A stretch of DNA of 64,000 bases from Thermococcus paralvinellae (GTDB lineage: Archaea > Methanobacteriota_B > Thermococci > Thermococcales > Thermococcaceae). The translations under genes and the position numbers were made by a program. How positions within the stretch are numbered: position 1 is the stretch's first letter; the number at the start of each line of letters is the position of its first letter. Location: positions 1,893,743 to 1,957,742 of the forward strand of contig NZ_CP006965.1 in assembly GCF_000517445.1 (NCBI RefSeq), read 5' to 3'. This document shows positions 50,830 through 60,948 of the stretch, piece after piece. The notes beneath the pieces are model-generated. The model was not told the DNA's origin. It saw nothing but the letters and a program-made list of their open reading frames with translations, and did not search any database.

Positions 50830-52131
50830 CTAAGTTCTCTTTGAGTTAATAACTTTTTGATAGATTTTATCGATTTTTTTGGCTACAATGTTGTGTCCAA
50901 ATTTGCATAATACATGTCTTGACAATCTGTTGGGAGGGTATCTCCTATAGTTGTCTAGCATATATAATATGGCATTTTTTAGAGATTGTGTATCTCTAGG
51001 AGGCACTAATATTCCAAGTATATTATTTATGTTTTCTTTTAAAGCAGGTATACGGGTCCCTATCACAGGAGTGCCACAAGAAAGACTCTCAAAAAATGTC
51101 ATGCCAAAGGTTTCATATTCAGATGGTTGAATGTATATATGAGCTCTTCTCATATATCTTGCCACTTCTTTTTGTGGTTTTAGTCCTAAAAATTTTATAA
51201 ATTCCTCAATACCAAGAGATTTTATTACTCTTTCACATTCCTCTTTGTATGGTCCATGTCCAATTATTTCAAGGAGAATATCTTTTCTTACCTGAAGAAT
51301 ATCCCTAATGGCATAGATAAGATATATTATCCCTTTTTGTGGAACTACTCTACCTACAAAGAGCAATCTTTTCTGTCTAGTTCTTTTTCTGGAGAATTTT
51401 TTTGAATAAAATATTCTGGAGTTAATTGGATTTGGGACTACCTGGAAGTTGTTGTGCATTCCATAATCCATTATTGCCTTTTTTAAATAATGAGTGGGGG
51501 TTATGATCACAGTTGCATTACTAAACACGACACGAGCCTCTATGATGTCTATCCAGGAGAGCTCTTTTTTTGGGAATCCACTCCAATGTTCAGTTACTAC
51601 TAGAGGGATGTCATATATTTTGCTTAATATTACTGCGTAAATTCCAGCATAAAAGCCATGGGCATGAATTATATCAGGTTTCCATCCTTCTTTCAGTAAT
51701 TTGCGAAATCCCCACATTGTGCCCAATAATTTTGGAACATGTGCTAGATGTATGATCAAATTATTTATGAGGGATAATGTTCTTTTACTGTATTTATTTT
51801 TAGTTTGGGTATTATTTTTAATAGTGCTACAACATTTGTTATGCTTTTGGAAATTTGAGATATTTAGCTTTCTTTTTTTAAAAATTCTTGGAATTACACC
51901 ACTCACTTCTACTTTTATAGTCTCTATGCCATCTTCAACTTCTTTGGTTTCTTTAAATGTATACACAACACTAATAACATCTAGTAGTGGGTGATTAAAG
52001 TATGCATAAAGAATTTTTACTGAATGATTTTTTGAAATTGCCCTTGCAAACTCTTTTATAAAAATGCCTGCTATTGGATTTTTCTCTGAGGGATAATTTG
52101 CAGGAATTACCAATATTTTTAGTTTTGTCAT
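50830..52131 (-). CDS. Glycosyltransferase, family 4
   Basis: A 433-residue GT-B enzyme. The N-terminal acceptor domain starts LKILVIPANYPSEKNPIAGI, and the C-terminal GT4 domain has LLFVGRVVPQKGIIYLIYAI and the E-x7-E block PSEYETFGMTFFESLSCGTP. An insert rich in Asn, Lys and Cys (about residues 95-130, KHNKCCSTIKNNTQTKNKYS) is unusual. ATG 52131 overlaps the stop of the upstream membrane protein (ATGA), so the two are coupled. The DNA is notably AT-rich, as across 48.5-58.7 kb. Confidence 0.88.
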   Translation of the reverse strand: MTKLKILVIPANYPSEKNPIAGIFIKEFARAISKNHSVKILYAYFNHPLLDVISVVYTFKETKEVEDGIETIKVEVSGVIPRIFKKRKLNISNFQKHNKCCSTIKNNTQTKNKYSKRTLSLINNLIIHLAHVPKLLGTMWGFRKLLKEGWKPDIIHAHGFYAGIYAVILSKIYDIPLVVTEHWSGFPKKELSWIDIIEARVVFSNATVIITPTHYLKKAIMDYGMHNNFQVVPNPINSRIFYSKKFSRKRTRQKRLLFVGRVVPQKGIIYLIYAIRDILQVRKDILLEIIGHGPYKEECERVIKSLGIEEFIKFLGLKPQKEVARYMRRAHIYIQPSEYETFGMTFFESLSCGTPVIGTRIPALKENINNILGILVPPRDTQSLKNAILYMLDNYRRYPPNRLSRHVLCKFGHNIVAKKIDKIYQKVINSKRT

Positions 52132-53867
52132 TGGAGTCCCTCCATATTATGAATGCTCAATTCTTCATTGCAGTATACCAAATTAATTTCTTTGCTTTCG
52201 TATATTTTTACAAAATCTATTAATGTAAATCTCTGAGTTTCGTTCCATAACTCTAAGTACATGCTCTTATCTACCTGGGATACCCATATGTAGCTACGGG
52301 ATGGAGTTTTCTTATTGAACAGATTTTCAAAGTGATCCCCTACGTAAGTAACTTTAGGCAATTCAGCTGACGCACCAAGTATTGATGCAAATATTCCATT
52401 TATTGTTGTAGTTGAGATTCCAAATATGCCATTTCTTTCTCCTTTTTCAAGAACCCACTTTGTTCCGATAACCTCCATTGGTGTAAGTTCTCCATTTGGG
52501 GCTTCGATAAATGGGGATGGAAGAGAGTTAGATATGTGTAGGATTATTATAACGCTAATTATGCCCGTAAAGATCCATTTATATGTATTAGCTTTTTGTT
52601 TACTCTGCGAATGAATATTTTCATAAAAAATATAACCAAATACTAGTTCAAGTGAGAGAATTGCATATCTTATTCCTCTGAACATATCAGCTCCCGTGGG
52701 CAAAACGAAAGTAAGTAACATGGTCCACACAAAAGAAATTATAAAAATAATCAGTAGTTGCGAAAATGGGTAATATGCTAGCAAGTTATATTCCTTTTTT
52801 ATTAGTCTCTTCATTAATAATAATAAAACTATAATTCCCATTGTTATATATCCCCCCATCCATTTCAAAACAAATATAATAATCTTACTTGGTGAAAATC
52901 TTCTGAGCTTGGTTGCTTCAGTTGCTGGAATATAGTTCTCTGGGTTGTTCAACCACGATAAGAACATTTCAATGCTTTTCCTCCATAGAATAGTATTAGA
53001 TAACCAAATGATAAAGGATATTACAGAGAATATTACGAAAAAAGTGAGAAGACTTATGATAGCGGGATTTCTAATCTTTTTCGATGTTGAAATTTTTAAT
53101 ATATTTAAGCTTAGTACTATTCCCAAAAAATACGTCCAAAACAGAGAAAATAAAGGATGTAAAATTGGTAAAAATAAAACAAATAACAGAAAAAGTATAA
53201 TAGTAGGTCTAGATAAGGTAGGAGATAAATTTAATTTTAGTAATAAGTACAGCAACAGAGGAAATAAATTTATAGCAAATGTGTGGGGAGCTAACGATAA
53301 TGGTTCTGTAAATATTGAGGGTATAAAAAGAATCGAAAGTACAGTGTATCTTCTCACCTGTTCACTAAATATTGTTTTTACAAGCACATAGCTTGAGAGA
53401 ACATATATTACATAAAACACTAAATTAAAACATTTGCTTATCATCAAAACGGGAATATTTGACGCATATGTAATTGTGGAAACTATTATGTGAGTTGCAG
53501 GATAATAGTTTAAGTATGTAAATCTATTTTCTCTAAGTATGTCCACTATATGGCCTAATTGATAGAGTCCGTCTGCTCTACTAAGAAAAAAATACCCTTT
53601 CCAAATTGGAATGGAGATAAAATATAAATAAGCTATCATCAAGAGTATAAAAAGGAATTTAAAATGCCTACTCTGTCCGAAGGCAATTCCAGACATGGAT
53701 AGCAGGTATATAAGAATAATCCACAAGAATATAATCTTTGCATCTGAATATGGAGAAAGCTCATATCCAGAGGTTGGTTGATACAATAATATACTTAAAT
53801 CTAATCCCATCAGTACAAAAACATTTGCAAACAAGTAAAGCCCTTTTATTTTTCTCAATGAAATCAT
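52128..53867 (-). CDS. Polytopic membrane protein, glycan island
   Basis: A 579-residue protein with about 12-13 membrane spans (YLFANVFVLMGLDLSILLYQ, then IIFLWIILIYLLSMSGIAFG, and others) and a C-terminal soluble part of about 120 residues. A GT-C glycosyltransferase or an O-antigen-polymerase-like protein would have this shape, but no signature motif is seen, so it remains unassigned. ATG 53867 overlaps the preceding stop (ATGA), with GATGGGGG upstream. An earlier in-frame start at 53906 is less likely. Confidence 0.75.
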   Translation of the reverse strand: MISLRKIKGLYLFANVFVLMGLDLSILLYQPTSGYELSPYSDAKIIFLWIILIYLLSMSGIAFGQSRHFKFLFILLMIAYLYFISIPIWKGYFFLSRADGLYQLGHIVDILRENRFTYLNYYPATHIIVSTITYASNIPVLMISKCFNLVFYVIYVLSSYVLVKTIFSEQVRRYTVLSILFIPSIFTEPLSLAPHTFAINLFPLLLYLLLKLNLSPTLSRPTIILFLLFVLFLPILHPLFSLFWTYFLGIVLSLNILKISTSKKIRNPAIISLLTFFVIFSVISFIIWLSNTILWRKSIEMFLSWLNNPENYIPATEATKLRRFSPSKIIIFVLKWMGGYITMGIIVLLLLMKRLIKKEYNLLAYYPFSQLLIIFIISFVWTMLLTFVLPTGADMFRGIRYAILSLELVFGYIFYENIHSQSKQKANTYKWIFTGIISVIIILHISNSLPSPFIEAPNGELTPMEVIGTKWVLEKGERNGIFGISTTTINGIFASILGASAELPKVTYVGDHFENLFNKKTPSRSYIWVSQVDKSMYLELWNETQRFTLIDFVKIYESKEINLVYCNEELSIHNMEGLQ

Positions 53868-54988
53868 GCATTTTCCCCCATCAAGTTTTCTAGCATTTTT
53901 TTCCATAATGAAATTCCTTTCTTTAATGAGTATTTACTTTTTACTAGTACATATGCATTCTTACTAATTCTATCGAGTTCATCAGGTGGAAGATTCAAGA
54001 CATCTATTAACTTATTGGCAATGTCTCTTGGGGAGCCACTCCTAACAATAAATCCAGTACTTCCATCTTTTATTATTTCTGGAAGACCACCCACAGGAGT
54101 TGTTATAACTATTGTACCTTTGCTCATAGCTTCAAGAACCGTTAAAGGTAGCCCCTCGGTATGTGAGGGATGTATCAAAACTTTTAAGTTCTGAAGAACT
54201 TCAGGGACTTTTTCATAAGGTATCCAATCCATAATTTTAACATATTGCTCTAAGCTATGTGTATCAACATAGTTAACTAGATAATCTCTTTGAGAACCGG
54301 AACCATAAATTATGAATTGGATATCTCTTATCTTCTTTATTGTATGAAGAGCAGACTTAATAATGGAGATCACGTTTTTCTCTGGTTCAATTCGCCCTAT
54401 GTATCCAACAATATTTTCTCGCAAAGAAGGTTTCTTGTATTTTTTAAAAAAACTTTCATTAAGGTACACAAGAGTTCCCAATGGAAATATCTTGCTAATA
54501 TATTTGTCAAGACCTAGGAATCTAGTACTTTCATAGTTTTCTACAAGTATTAAATCAGAAAGCCAAAAACATAAGGATTCTAATATATAGACTATTTTAG
54601 ATATTATCCTTGAGTTAGGATTTCTTGCTTTAAACACTTTATATGCAGTCCCGCCTGCAAAAGAAATCACCTTCTTTTTGGCTAACCTTGCTTGCATCAC
54701 GAAAGTAACTATTTTCGGGAATCCAGTAATAAAAATTACAACATCTGATTGTTTACAAACTTTTGCTAAAGTAAATATAGCCTTTATGTATGAGAAGAAT
54801 CTTTTCGGACTTGATATATCATAAATAATGATATTAGGTGGGATATCATTTAATTTTGGCATACCCTCAATTATTAGATATACTTGTGATACCAAACTGG
54901 AGAGTATTTTGAGTCTTTGATATAATCTATGAGAGACTATATCGAATGGTCCTCCATACATAACTATGCAGACACTTTTTGGCATCAT
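53864..54988 (-). CDS. Glycosyltransferase, family 4
   Basis: A 374-residue GT-B enzyme. It starts MMPKSVCIVMYGGPFDIVSH. The donor-site domain includes IVGYIGRIEPEKNVISIIKS and the E-x7-E region HPSHTEGLPLTVLEAMSKGT, then TTPVGGLPEIIKDGSTGFIV. GAGGGGAT lies before ATG 54988. A second ATG follows immediately. It is translationally coupled downstream to the membrane protein gene. Substrates are not predictable. Confidence 0.9.
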   Translation of the reverse strand: MMPKSVCIVMYGGPFDIVSHRLYQRLKILSSLVSQVYLIIEGMPKLNDIPPNIIIYDISSPKRFFSYIKAIFTLAKVCKQSDVVIFITGFPKIVTFVMQARLAKKKVISFAGGTAYKVFKARNPNSRIISKIVYILESLCFWLSDLILVENYESTRFLGLDKYISKIFPLGTLVYLNESFFKKYKKPSLRENIVGYIGRIEPEKNVISIIKSALHTIKKIRDIQFIIYGSGSQRDYLVNYVDTHSLEQYVKIMDWIPYEKVPEVLQNLKVLIHPSHTEGLPLTVLEAMSKGTIVITTPVGGLPEIIKDGSTGFIVRSGSPRDIANKLIDVLNLPPDELDRISKNAYVLVKSKYSLKKGISLWKKMLENLMGENA

Positions 54989-54999
54989 ATATAATCCCC

Positions 55000-56229
55000 T
55001 CAAAACATTGTTTTTAAAAGTCTTTCCCATTTTTTTGCAACATTATCTATGCTAAAATTCCTGAATGCACGTGTCTTTGATAATTTACTAATTTTTCGAT
55101 ACACCTTTGGATTTATAATAATCAAACTAATTGCCTCTATGTAAGACGATGAATCGATTGTTGTTATCAAGATTCCATTTCTTAAATTCTTTATTACTCT
55201 AGAGGTTTCTTTAGTTTCAGGGATTATAACAACTTTTCCTAATGCTAATGACTCGATTTCGGCTCTGCCAAGCTCTAGTTGAAATGATATAACTATGTCC
55301 ATATTTGGTAATAATTGTTTTAGAAGCACATCTCTTTTGACACTTCCAACATGGACTACATTGGACAGTTTTTCAAGAAATTTTCTATATGGGCCATCGC
55401 CAAATATATAAAATTGTATTTTATCATTAAATCTTTCGAGACTTTTTTCACAAATATACATTATCAAAGGGGCATTTTTTTCTTCTGTTAATCTTCCAAT
55501 AAATGCGACTTTTAATTTATCATTAGTTTTTTTCCTAGTAGTTATTTTACAAAAAAGATCATCTTCAACTGGAGGTTCTATTACTTTAATCTTTTCTAGG
55601 GGTATCCCTGCTCGTTTCATACTCTCTCTAATTAACGTGCTTTGAGACCTTATCATATTGGCTTTGTGTCCTACATAAACATGGTAGATAAGCTCAAGTT
55701 TCTCTATTATACCTCTAACTTTTTCAACGATTGGATTGTTATATCTACCTAGGTATGGAGAATACCAAGGTCTAATGTTACCTTCAGCATAAAGTATTCT
55801 AAATTTCTTTTTCGAATTCACAAATGATAACAAGAACAATGGAATAATGCCTGTTTCTACTCTGGGAATTACCAATAATTTGGAATCGCTCGAGCGTTTA
55901 ATGTATCTTAAAATCTCAAAAGCTATTAGGAAGCTTGATATTATTGTCAACATGGCCATCCAAAAATATTCAACTTTTGTCTGTGGGGGATATCTTTTTA
56001 CTGCAGGTATACTAATCTGATGAATAAGGAAGTTGTCATTTATTTTAATAATATTACCCTTCTCTTTACATTTTTCTCTATAACATGGAGTCAGGAATAC
56101 GACTTGATATTTTCTTGACAATCCTAGTGCTACAAGATAATAGGACACTTCTGCTCCAGCTCCTCTATTACTTCCCACTTCTACTAATCCAGGCGGAATA
56201 AAAATGATATGAGGATTATAATTACTCAT
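55000..56229 (-). CDS. Glycosyltransferase, family 4 (diverged)
   Basis: A 409-residue GT-B protein. The N-terminus IIFIPPGLVEVGSNRGAGAE has the glycine-rich acceptor loop. The C-terminal domain has VAFIGRLTEEKNAPLIMYIC and FQLELGRAEIESLALGKVVI, with the first Glu of the usual E-x7-E in a changed context. Basic patches suggest membrane-surface contact. GGAGTGAT precedes ATG 56229. It is 11 bases upstream of the next GT4 gene. Confidence 0.87.
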   Translation of the reverse strand: MSNYNPHIIFIPPGLVEVGSNRGAGAEVSYYLVALGLSRKYQVVFLTPCYREKCKEKGNIIKINDNFLIHQISIPAVKRYPPQTKVEYFWMAMLTIISSFLIAFEILRYIKRSSDSKLLVIPRVETGIIPLFLLSFVNSKKKFRILYAEGNIRPWYSPYLGRYNNPIVEKVRGIIEKLELIYHVYVGHKANMIRSQSTLIRESMKRAGIPLEKIKVIEPPVEDDLFCKITTRKKTNDKLKVAFIGRLTEEKNAPLIMYICEKSLERFNDKIQFYIFGDGPYRKFLEKLSNVVHVGSVKRDVLLKQLLPNMDIVISFQLELGRAEIESLALGKVVIIPETKETSRVIKNLRNGILITTIDSSSYIEAISLIIINPKVYRKISKLSKTRAFRNFSIDNVAKKWERLLKTMF

Positions 56230-56247
56230 ATTGCATCACTCCACTCT

Positions 56248-57474
56248 TTATGTAGATTGATGCAGTACTTCCTTATATATCTTCGACAACTTTTTAGTAA
56301 TCTCTTTCCAAGTGAACTGTTGCGCATACTTTCTTATTTTCTCTCTGTTCCATTTTTTATCGAGGGCTATTAAAATTTTCTCCGCGAGGCACTCACAGTC
56401 AGCCGGTGGGCAGAGTAGGCCATAATCCTCAGAGACTATTATCTCAGGAACGCCTCCAACGGCCGTTCCCACAAAGGGAAGTCCCACTCCAAGAGCCTCG
56501 AACATAACTGTGGGGTTACCCTCACTCAAGCTTGGGAGCACAAAGATATCAGCGGCATTCATCCAGTAATTTAACTGATTATCAGGAAGATATCCCAAAA
56601 GCCTAATATGATGTCTGAGATTCAACTTACTAATTTGCTTTTCTAGTTGTTTCTTCAATGGGCCAGTGCCTCCAATGTAGCAGTATACATCTTGTCTTTC
56701 TTTTAGCACTAGGGACATGGCATTTATTAGATATTTGTGTCCCTTTTCTGGATACAGCCTAGCAAGGTTAAATATAATCTTAGCGTTCTTTTCAATCTGT
56801 AGTTTTTCTCTTGCGACTTCACGTGGGATGTACGAAAACTTTCTTGGGTTATATCCATTGGGAATGTGGACAATCCTGCCAGGGTTTGCACCATGCTGAA
56901 TGAAGATGGGTATATCTCGTTTATTTACACGAATAAGGGCATCTGCGTTCTTCCATGTGTACACGGCCTTATCTTTCATGTTCTTTAAAATAGAATATAG
57001 GTGAGGACGGTTCTCATGGAGCGTAATGATAACAGGTGCATTAAATTTCTGCCCAAGCTTTACCGCTGCATATCCTTGGGGATATGTGAAATGAGCGTGT
57101 ATAATGTCAAAATTTATATTGTTCTCCTTAATATGTTCCTCAAACTTTTTGGCAAGCTTCTCACCTAGTTGCGAGTTCCTCCCGTCTGGAATAAAGTATA
57201 CAGTACTTATCAAGTGTATGTGAACATTTGGAGGCACATTTTCTAACTCTACGATCCTTTGTTTGGTGTATAGTCTCAAATGATCAAAATACCCTCCAAA
57301 TGGAACATAATTTGAAATTTCAGCTAGAGGATTGTGGTGAACTAAAATATGAATCTCGCCAACGTACCTGCTCTGGGCTTCGATTAATTCCTTAATAAAC
57401 CATCTATAAAACGGAGTGATGACTAACAAGTTTAAATCCCCTATATTTATTTCAGATTCTCTAGGATATATCAC
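56248..57474 (-). CDS. Glycosyltransferase, family 4
   Basis: A 408-residue GT-B enzyme. IIHAHFTYPQGYAAVKLGQK is the acceptor-domain motif. IIFNLARLYPEKGHKYLINA and the canonical LPSLSEGNPTVMFEALGVGL, then GVPEIIVSEDYGLLCPP form the donor domain. GTG 57474 is the likely start, after GGTGAGGAAAG. It lies 6 bases after the preceding gene. It is closest to a standard GT4 of the five. Confidence 0.92.
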   Translation of the reverse strand: MIYPRESEINIGDLNLLVITPFYRWFIKELIEAQSRYVGEIHILVHHNPLAEISNYVPFGGYFDHLRLYTKQRIVELENVPPNVHIHLISTVYFIPDGRNSQLGEKLAKKFEEHIKENNINFDIIHAHFTYPQGYAAVKLGQKFNAPVIITLHENRPHLYSILKNMKDKAVYTWKNADALIRVNKRDIPIFIQHGANPGRIVHIPNGYNPRKFSYIPREVAREKLQIEKNAKIIFNLARLYPEKGHKYLINAMSLVLKERQDVYCYIGGTGPLKKQLEKQISKLNLRHHIRLLGYLPDNQLNYWMNAADIFVLPSLSEGNPTVMFEALGVGLPFVGTAVGGVPEIIVSEDYGLLCPPADCECLAEKILIALDKKWNREKIRKYAQQFTWKEITKKLSKIYKEVLHQST

Positions 57475-57480
57475 CTTTCC

Positions 57481-58641
57481 TCACCCCAACAAATGATTTA
57501 ATCCCATAAATTTATTCAATCTATATTTTTTCTCAGCAAGCTTCCTTGCATTATGTCCGAGCTTTTTTCTGATTTTTGGATTTTCAATTAGATATTTTAT
57601 CGCTCTTACAAACTCCCCATTTACCTCATGGACTACTATAGCATGCTTGTTATTAACCAACTCTAAACCTTCAGCACCTTTTTTAGTCGTTACTATCGGC
57701 AATCCAACAGCCATATAATCCAAAACCTTAAGCTTAACACCTTCCCCGCTTATTAATGGCACAACAGCAATATCGCATTCTCTGAGAACACTATGGACAT
57801 TTTTAACAAATCCAAGAGATATCAATGCATCATTCTTCATCTTAGGAACCCCTTTACCAAAAATTATGAATTGGAAGTTCTTATATTTTTTGAATTCTCT
57901 TGCGAGCTTATTTTTTATAATGTTAATAGCCTCCCTATTTTGGAGTGTTCTATAAATCCCATGGAATACTGCCCAGACTTGATGTTTATCTTTCTTCAGT
58001 TTACCATGTCCTTCGAGTGAATCCTTAACTCTAATCATTGGAGGAATAACTATAATCTTTTCTGGGATTGCCCTATATTTTTCTATGAATGTTTTTTTAT
58101 TTTTGTGGCTTATTGCTATTATACAATCAACATAACTTAGGGATAATTTCTCAATAAAACCTATAGTGATAAGGTAAAATAATTTGATTACTTTTGGGAT
58201 ATTACTGTCTTTTATGATAATTTTTGCATACTCACTTTCAACATTATGGGAATCTTGTATGATACGTGAATTAAGCCTAAAAATTTTCTTTACAATCAAA
58301 TACGTGGAAAATACTCCCCAAGGTTGACTTATTAGGATAACTGAAGGGCGATATTTTTTTAGAGATTTAAAAAGTGCATAGTGATAAAATGGGTTTAAAG
58401 ATAGGAAATATGATCCCAAGCGCATATTCTTTATTTTTATAAAATCAAATGCATAAAAATAAACTCTGTTATGATTTTTTTCATGATCCTTCAAATCTGA
58501 TGGTTCAATAATTAGGAATTCCCTACTGTTTTTGACAAATATTCGGGCAAGATAAGATATTCTACTTTCTACCCCCTCAGTGGGTGTTGTTTTTAATCTA
58601 ACTTTTGTATGAGGGGAAACAATGAGAACTGCTGATTTCAT
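57481..58641 (-). CDS. Glycosyltransferase, family 4 (Asp in place of second Glu)
   Basis: A 386-residue GT-B protein. VILISQPWGVFSTYLIVKKI and IQDSHNVESEY are the acceptor-side motifs. The donor motif is VPLISGEGVKLKVLDYMAVG, where the usual second Glu is Asp, a variant known in some GT4 enzymes. GGAGGATC before ATG 58641 sets the start. The frame goes 9 codons further upstream, overlapping the GT2 gene. Confidence 0.88.
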   Translation of the reverse strand: MKSAVLIVSPHTKVRLKTTPTEGVESRISYLARIFVKNSREFLIIEPSDLKDHEKNHNRVYFYAFDFIKIKNMRLGSYFLSLNPFYHYALFKSLKKYRPSVILISQPWGVFSTYLIVKKIFRLNSRIIQDSHNVESEYAKIIIKDSNIPKVIKLFYLITIGFIEKLSLSYVDCIIAISHKNKKTFIEKYRAIPEKIIVIPPMIRVKDSLEGHGKLKKDKHQVWAVFHGIYRTLQNREAINIIKNKLAREFKKYKNFQFIIFGKGVPKMKNDALISLGFVKNVHSVLRECDIAVVPLISGEGVKLKVLDYMAVGLPIVTTKKGAEGLELVNNKHAIVVHEVNGEFVRAIKYLIENPKIRKKLGHNARKLAEKKYRLNKFMGLNHLLG

Positions 58642-58654
58642 TGTTGATCCTCCT

Positions 58655-59545
58655 TCATTTCCCCCCAACCATTCTACTCAACACATTCAATGTCAATCCA
58701 GCAACAAACAATTGAATCCCAATGATTGCAAAAATTCCTGCCCCAATGGCTTGGGTTAGATATACATTTCCACCATTATAATATGGTTCCAAAGCTAAAT
58801 ATCCCAAAATTCCCGCTATGATAAAAGATATCAAGCTTAAAACTCCAAACAGTAGAAGAGGCCTCTTATATCCAATCAATCCAACAATTTTTGCCAAAAC
58901 TCCCACCCCATGGGCTATTGGATGCTTTTTATGCTTATTTGGTACATCATATCTGACATTTATTGGAACTTCTGTAATCCTTAGGTTCTTTTCAGACAAT
59001 TGATGGATCATCTCACTCTCAACATTGTAACCTGAAGAATTTAAATTTAACGATTCTAAGGCTCTTCTGTTTAAGGCTCTGAATCCGCTTTGTGAATCGG
59101 TAATCTTAACTCCCGATGCAAGAACTGTTGTCTTATTGAGAATCCAAAGCCCAAGTCTTCTGTATATGGGAATGGTCTTATGAGCTCCGTTTAAATATCT
59201 TGAACCAATAACTAAGTCGGCCTCATCCTCTAAGATAGGCTTTAACAAAAGAGGAATTTCCTCGGGATTGTGCTGACCGTCAGCATCTATGCAAACAACA
59301 ACATCATAATCATTGGCTAAAGCATAATCAAAACCCGTTTTTAGCGCCTGTCCTTTCCCTTTATTAACATCATGCCTAAGAACAATGGCTCCAACTTCTT
59401 GGGCAATTTTAGAAGTTTTATCTTTAGAACCATCATCAACGACAAGAACATCTCCATACTCTTTCGCTAAAGCAACAACTGAACCAATAGTTAATTCCTC
59501 GTTGTAAGCGGGAATTACTATCAAGACCTTAGTGTTTTTGTACAT
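58655..59545 (-). CDS. Family 2 glycosyltransferase, dolichyl-phosphate sugar synthase type
   Basis: A 296-residue GT-A enzyme that likely charges dolichyl phosphate with a sugar at the cytosolic face. It starts KVLIVIPAYNEELTIGSVVA, with VVDDGSKDKT and the metal motif CIDADGQHNPEEIP, GSRYLNG and TDSQSGFRALNR. Two C-terminal membrane spans follow (LLLFGVLSLISFIIAGILGY and AIGAGIFAIIGIQLFVAGLT). A decayed copy of its N-terminus lies at 63641-63865. AGGGGGA is some way before ATG 59545. Confidence 0.9.
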   Translation of the reverse strand: MYKNTKVLIVIPAYNEELTIGSVVALAKEYGDVLVVDDGSKDKTSKIAQEVGAIVLRHDVNKGKGQALKTGFDYALANDYDVVVCIDADGQHNPEEIPLLLKPILEDEADLVIGSRYLNGAHKTIPIYRRLGLWILNKTTVLASGVKITDSQSGFRALNRRALESLNLNSSGYNVESEMIHQLSEKNLRITEVPINVRYDVPNKHKKHPIAHGVGVLAKIVGLIGYKRPLLLFGVLSLISFIIAGILGYLALEPYYNGGNVYLTQAIGAGIFAIIGIQLFVAGLTLNVLSRMVGGK

Positions 59546-59582
59546 CGTTAAATCATTCCCCCTTCTCCATTCATAACATAGT

Positions 59583-60947
59583 TCAAAAAGTATTAAATAC
59601 TAGTCCCAATTTTCCGATTGCTAAATATATGAATCCATTTTTTTCGGCTTTTTTTGCATCTAAAATATTCCTCCCATCTATTATTATCTTGTTGTTCATA
59701 TCTTTTGCTATTTTGTCTAAATCTAGGTTTTTGAATTCTTTGTGGTCGGTTACTATGATTATTGCGTCTATGTTTTTGAAGTCTTTTTTCCATTCTGCTC
59801 CGAAGCGTTTTGCGTCCTCTGGAGTACACAATGGATCATAAGCGTAAACTTTAGCTCCCCATTCTTTGAGCTCTTTGATTATTGGAATTGCTGGACTCTT
59901 CATGAATTCCCTAACTCCACCTCTGAATGTTAGTCCCAAAACTAAGACATTGCTCCCCTTCAATGATTTTCCAACCTCATTGAGAGCCTTTATAGTAAGC
60001 TCAACTATATGATGGGGCATCGAGTCGTTAATCTCTCTAGCCGTCTTAATCAAGTGTGGGTTCGTCTTTTTGGCTAAGTTGATAACGAACCATGGGTAGA
60101 TTGGAATGCAGTGCCCGCCAACTCCAGCCCCAGGCATGTGGAGGTGACAGTAGGGCTGAGTATTTGCCGCCCTAAACACTTCAAGGGCGTCCAAGCCATG
60201 CTCTTCGCACCATAATGCTAATTCATTAGCCAGGGCAATGTTAACGTCTCTGTAAATGCCCTCAAAGACTTTAACGGCCTCGGCCGCTTTTATGGAACTA
60301 ACTGGAATGACTCCCTTTTTGTTTATTGTCTCGTATATTCCGATAACTGCTTCGAGGGTTTTCTCGTCACTTGCCCCGACTATTTTAGGATACTGGCCAG
60401 TAATATCTCTAATTGCAGTTCCGGTCATTGTTCGCTCGGGAGCGTGAGCAAGGCCAAACTCACCAAGCTTTAAACCAGATTTCTCAAGAATTGGAATTAG
60501 GCTTTCTGTAGTTCCGGGAGGCATTGTTGCCTCCGTAATTACAATATCTCCCTTTTCCAAACCCTGAGAAATCTTCTCGGCGACATCATAGACTGGATCA
60601 AGCTTTAGATTGCCTTTCTCATCTGCAAGGGTGGGGACAATAATAATCATAACATCAGCCTGTTTTGCCGCCCAAGCCCCATCAGTTGTAGCTCTTAACC
60701 GCCCCGCCTCAACGTTCTTCTTGACTAATTCGGATAAACCCGGCTCTTCTTTAACGTGATTCTCTCCCATATTTACCATTTCAACGATTTTCTCGTTAAT
60801 ATCAACGCCGATTACATCGGCACCATGATCAGCAAAAACAGCTGCTAGGGGAAGACCCATCTTCCCGAGACCATAAACAGCAATCGTAACTTTGCCCTCT
60901 TTGAAAACTTGCTTAACCTCATCCCTCTTCAAACCAAGAAGCTTCAT
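59583..60947 (-). CDS. wbpA: UDP-N-acetylglucosamine 6-dehydrogenase (WbpA-like nucleotide-sugar dehydrogenase)
   Basis: It oxidises C6 of a UDP-HexNAc to the uronic acid with NAD. The 454 residues have the Rossmann motif AVYGLGKMGLPLAAVFADHG, EATMPPGTTESL, and the catalytic Cys in GAGVGGHCIPIYPWF. GLTFRGGVREFMKSPA and YDPLC lie in the C-terminal domain. With the three upstream genes it forms the UDP-2,3-diacetamido-glucuronate set. WecC (ManNAc dehydrogenase) is the alternative. GGTTGATTGAG precedes ATG 60947. Confidence 0.85.
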   Translation of the reverse strand: MKLLGLKRDEVKQVFKEGKVTIAVYGLGKMGLPLAAVFADHGADVIGVDINEKIVEMVNMGENHVKEEPGLSELVKKNVEAGRLRATTDGAWAAKQADVMIIIVPTLADEKGNLKLDPVYDVAEKISQGLEKGDIVITEATMPPGTTESLIPILEKSGLKLGEFGLAHAPERTMTGTAIRDITGQYPKIVGASDEKTLEAVIGIYETINKKGVIPVSSIKAAEAVKVFEGIYRDVNIALANELALWCEEHGLDALEVFRAANTQPYCHLHMPGAGVGGHCIPIYPWFVINLAKKTNPHLIKTAREINDSMPHHIVELTIKALNEVGKSLKGSNVLVLGLTFRGGVREFMKSPAIPIIKELKEWGAKVYAYDPLCTPEDAKRFGAEWKKDFKNIDAIIIVTDHKEFKNLDLDKIAKDMNNKIIIDGRNILDAKKAEKNGFIYLAIGKLGLVFNTF

Positions 60948-60948
60948 C

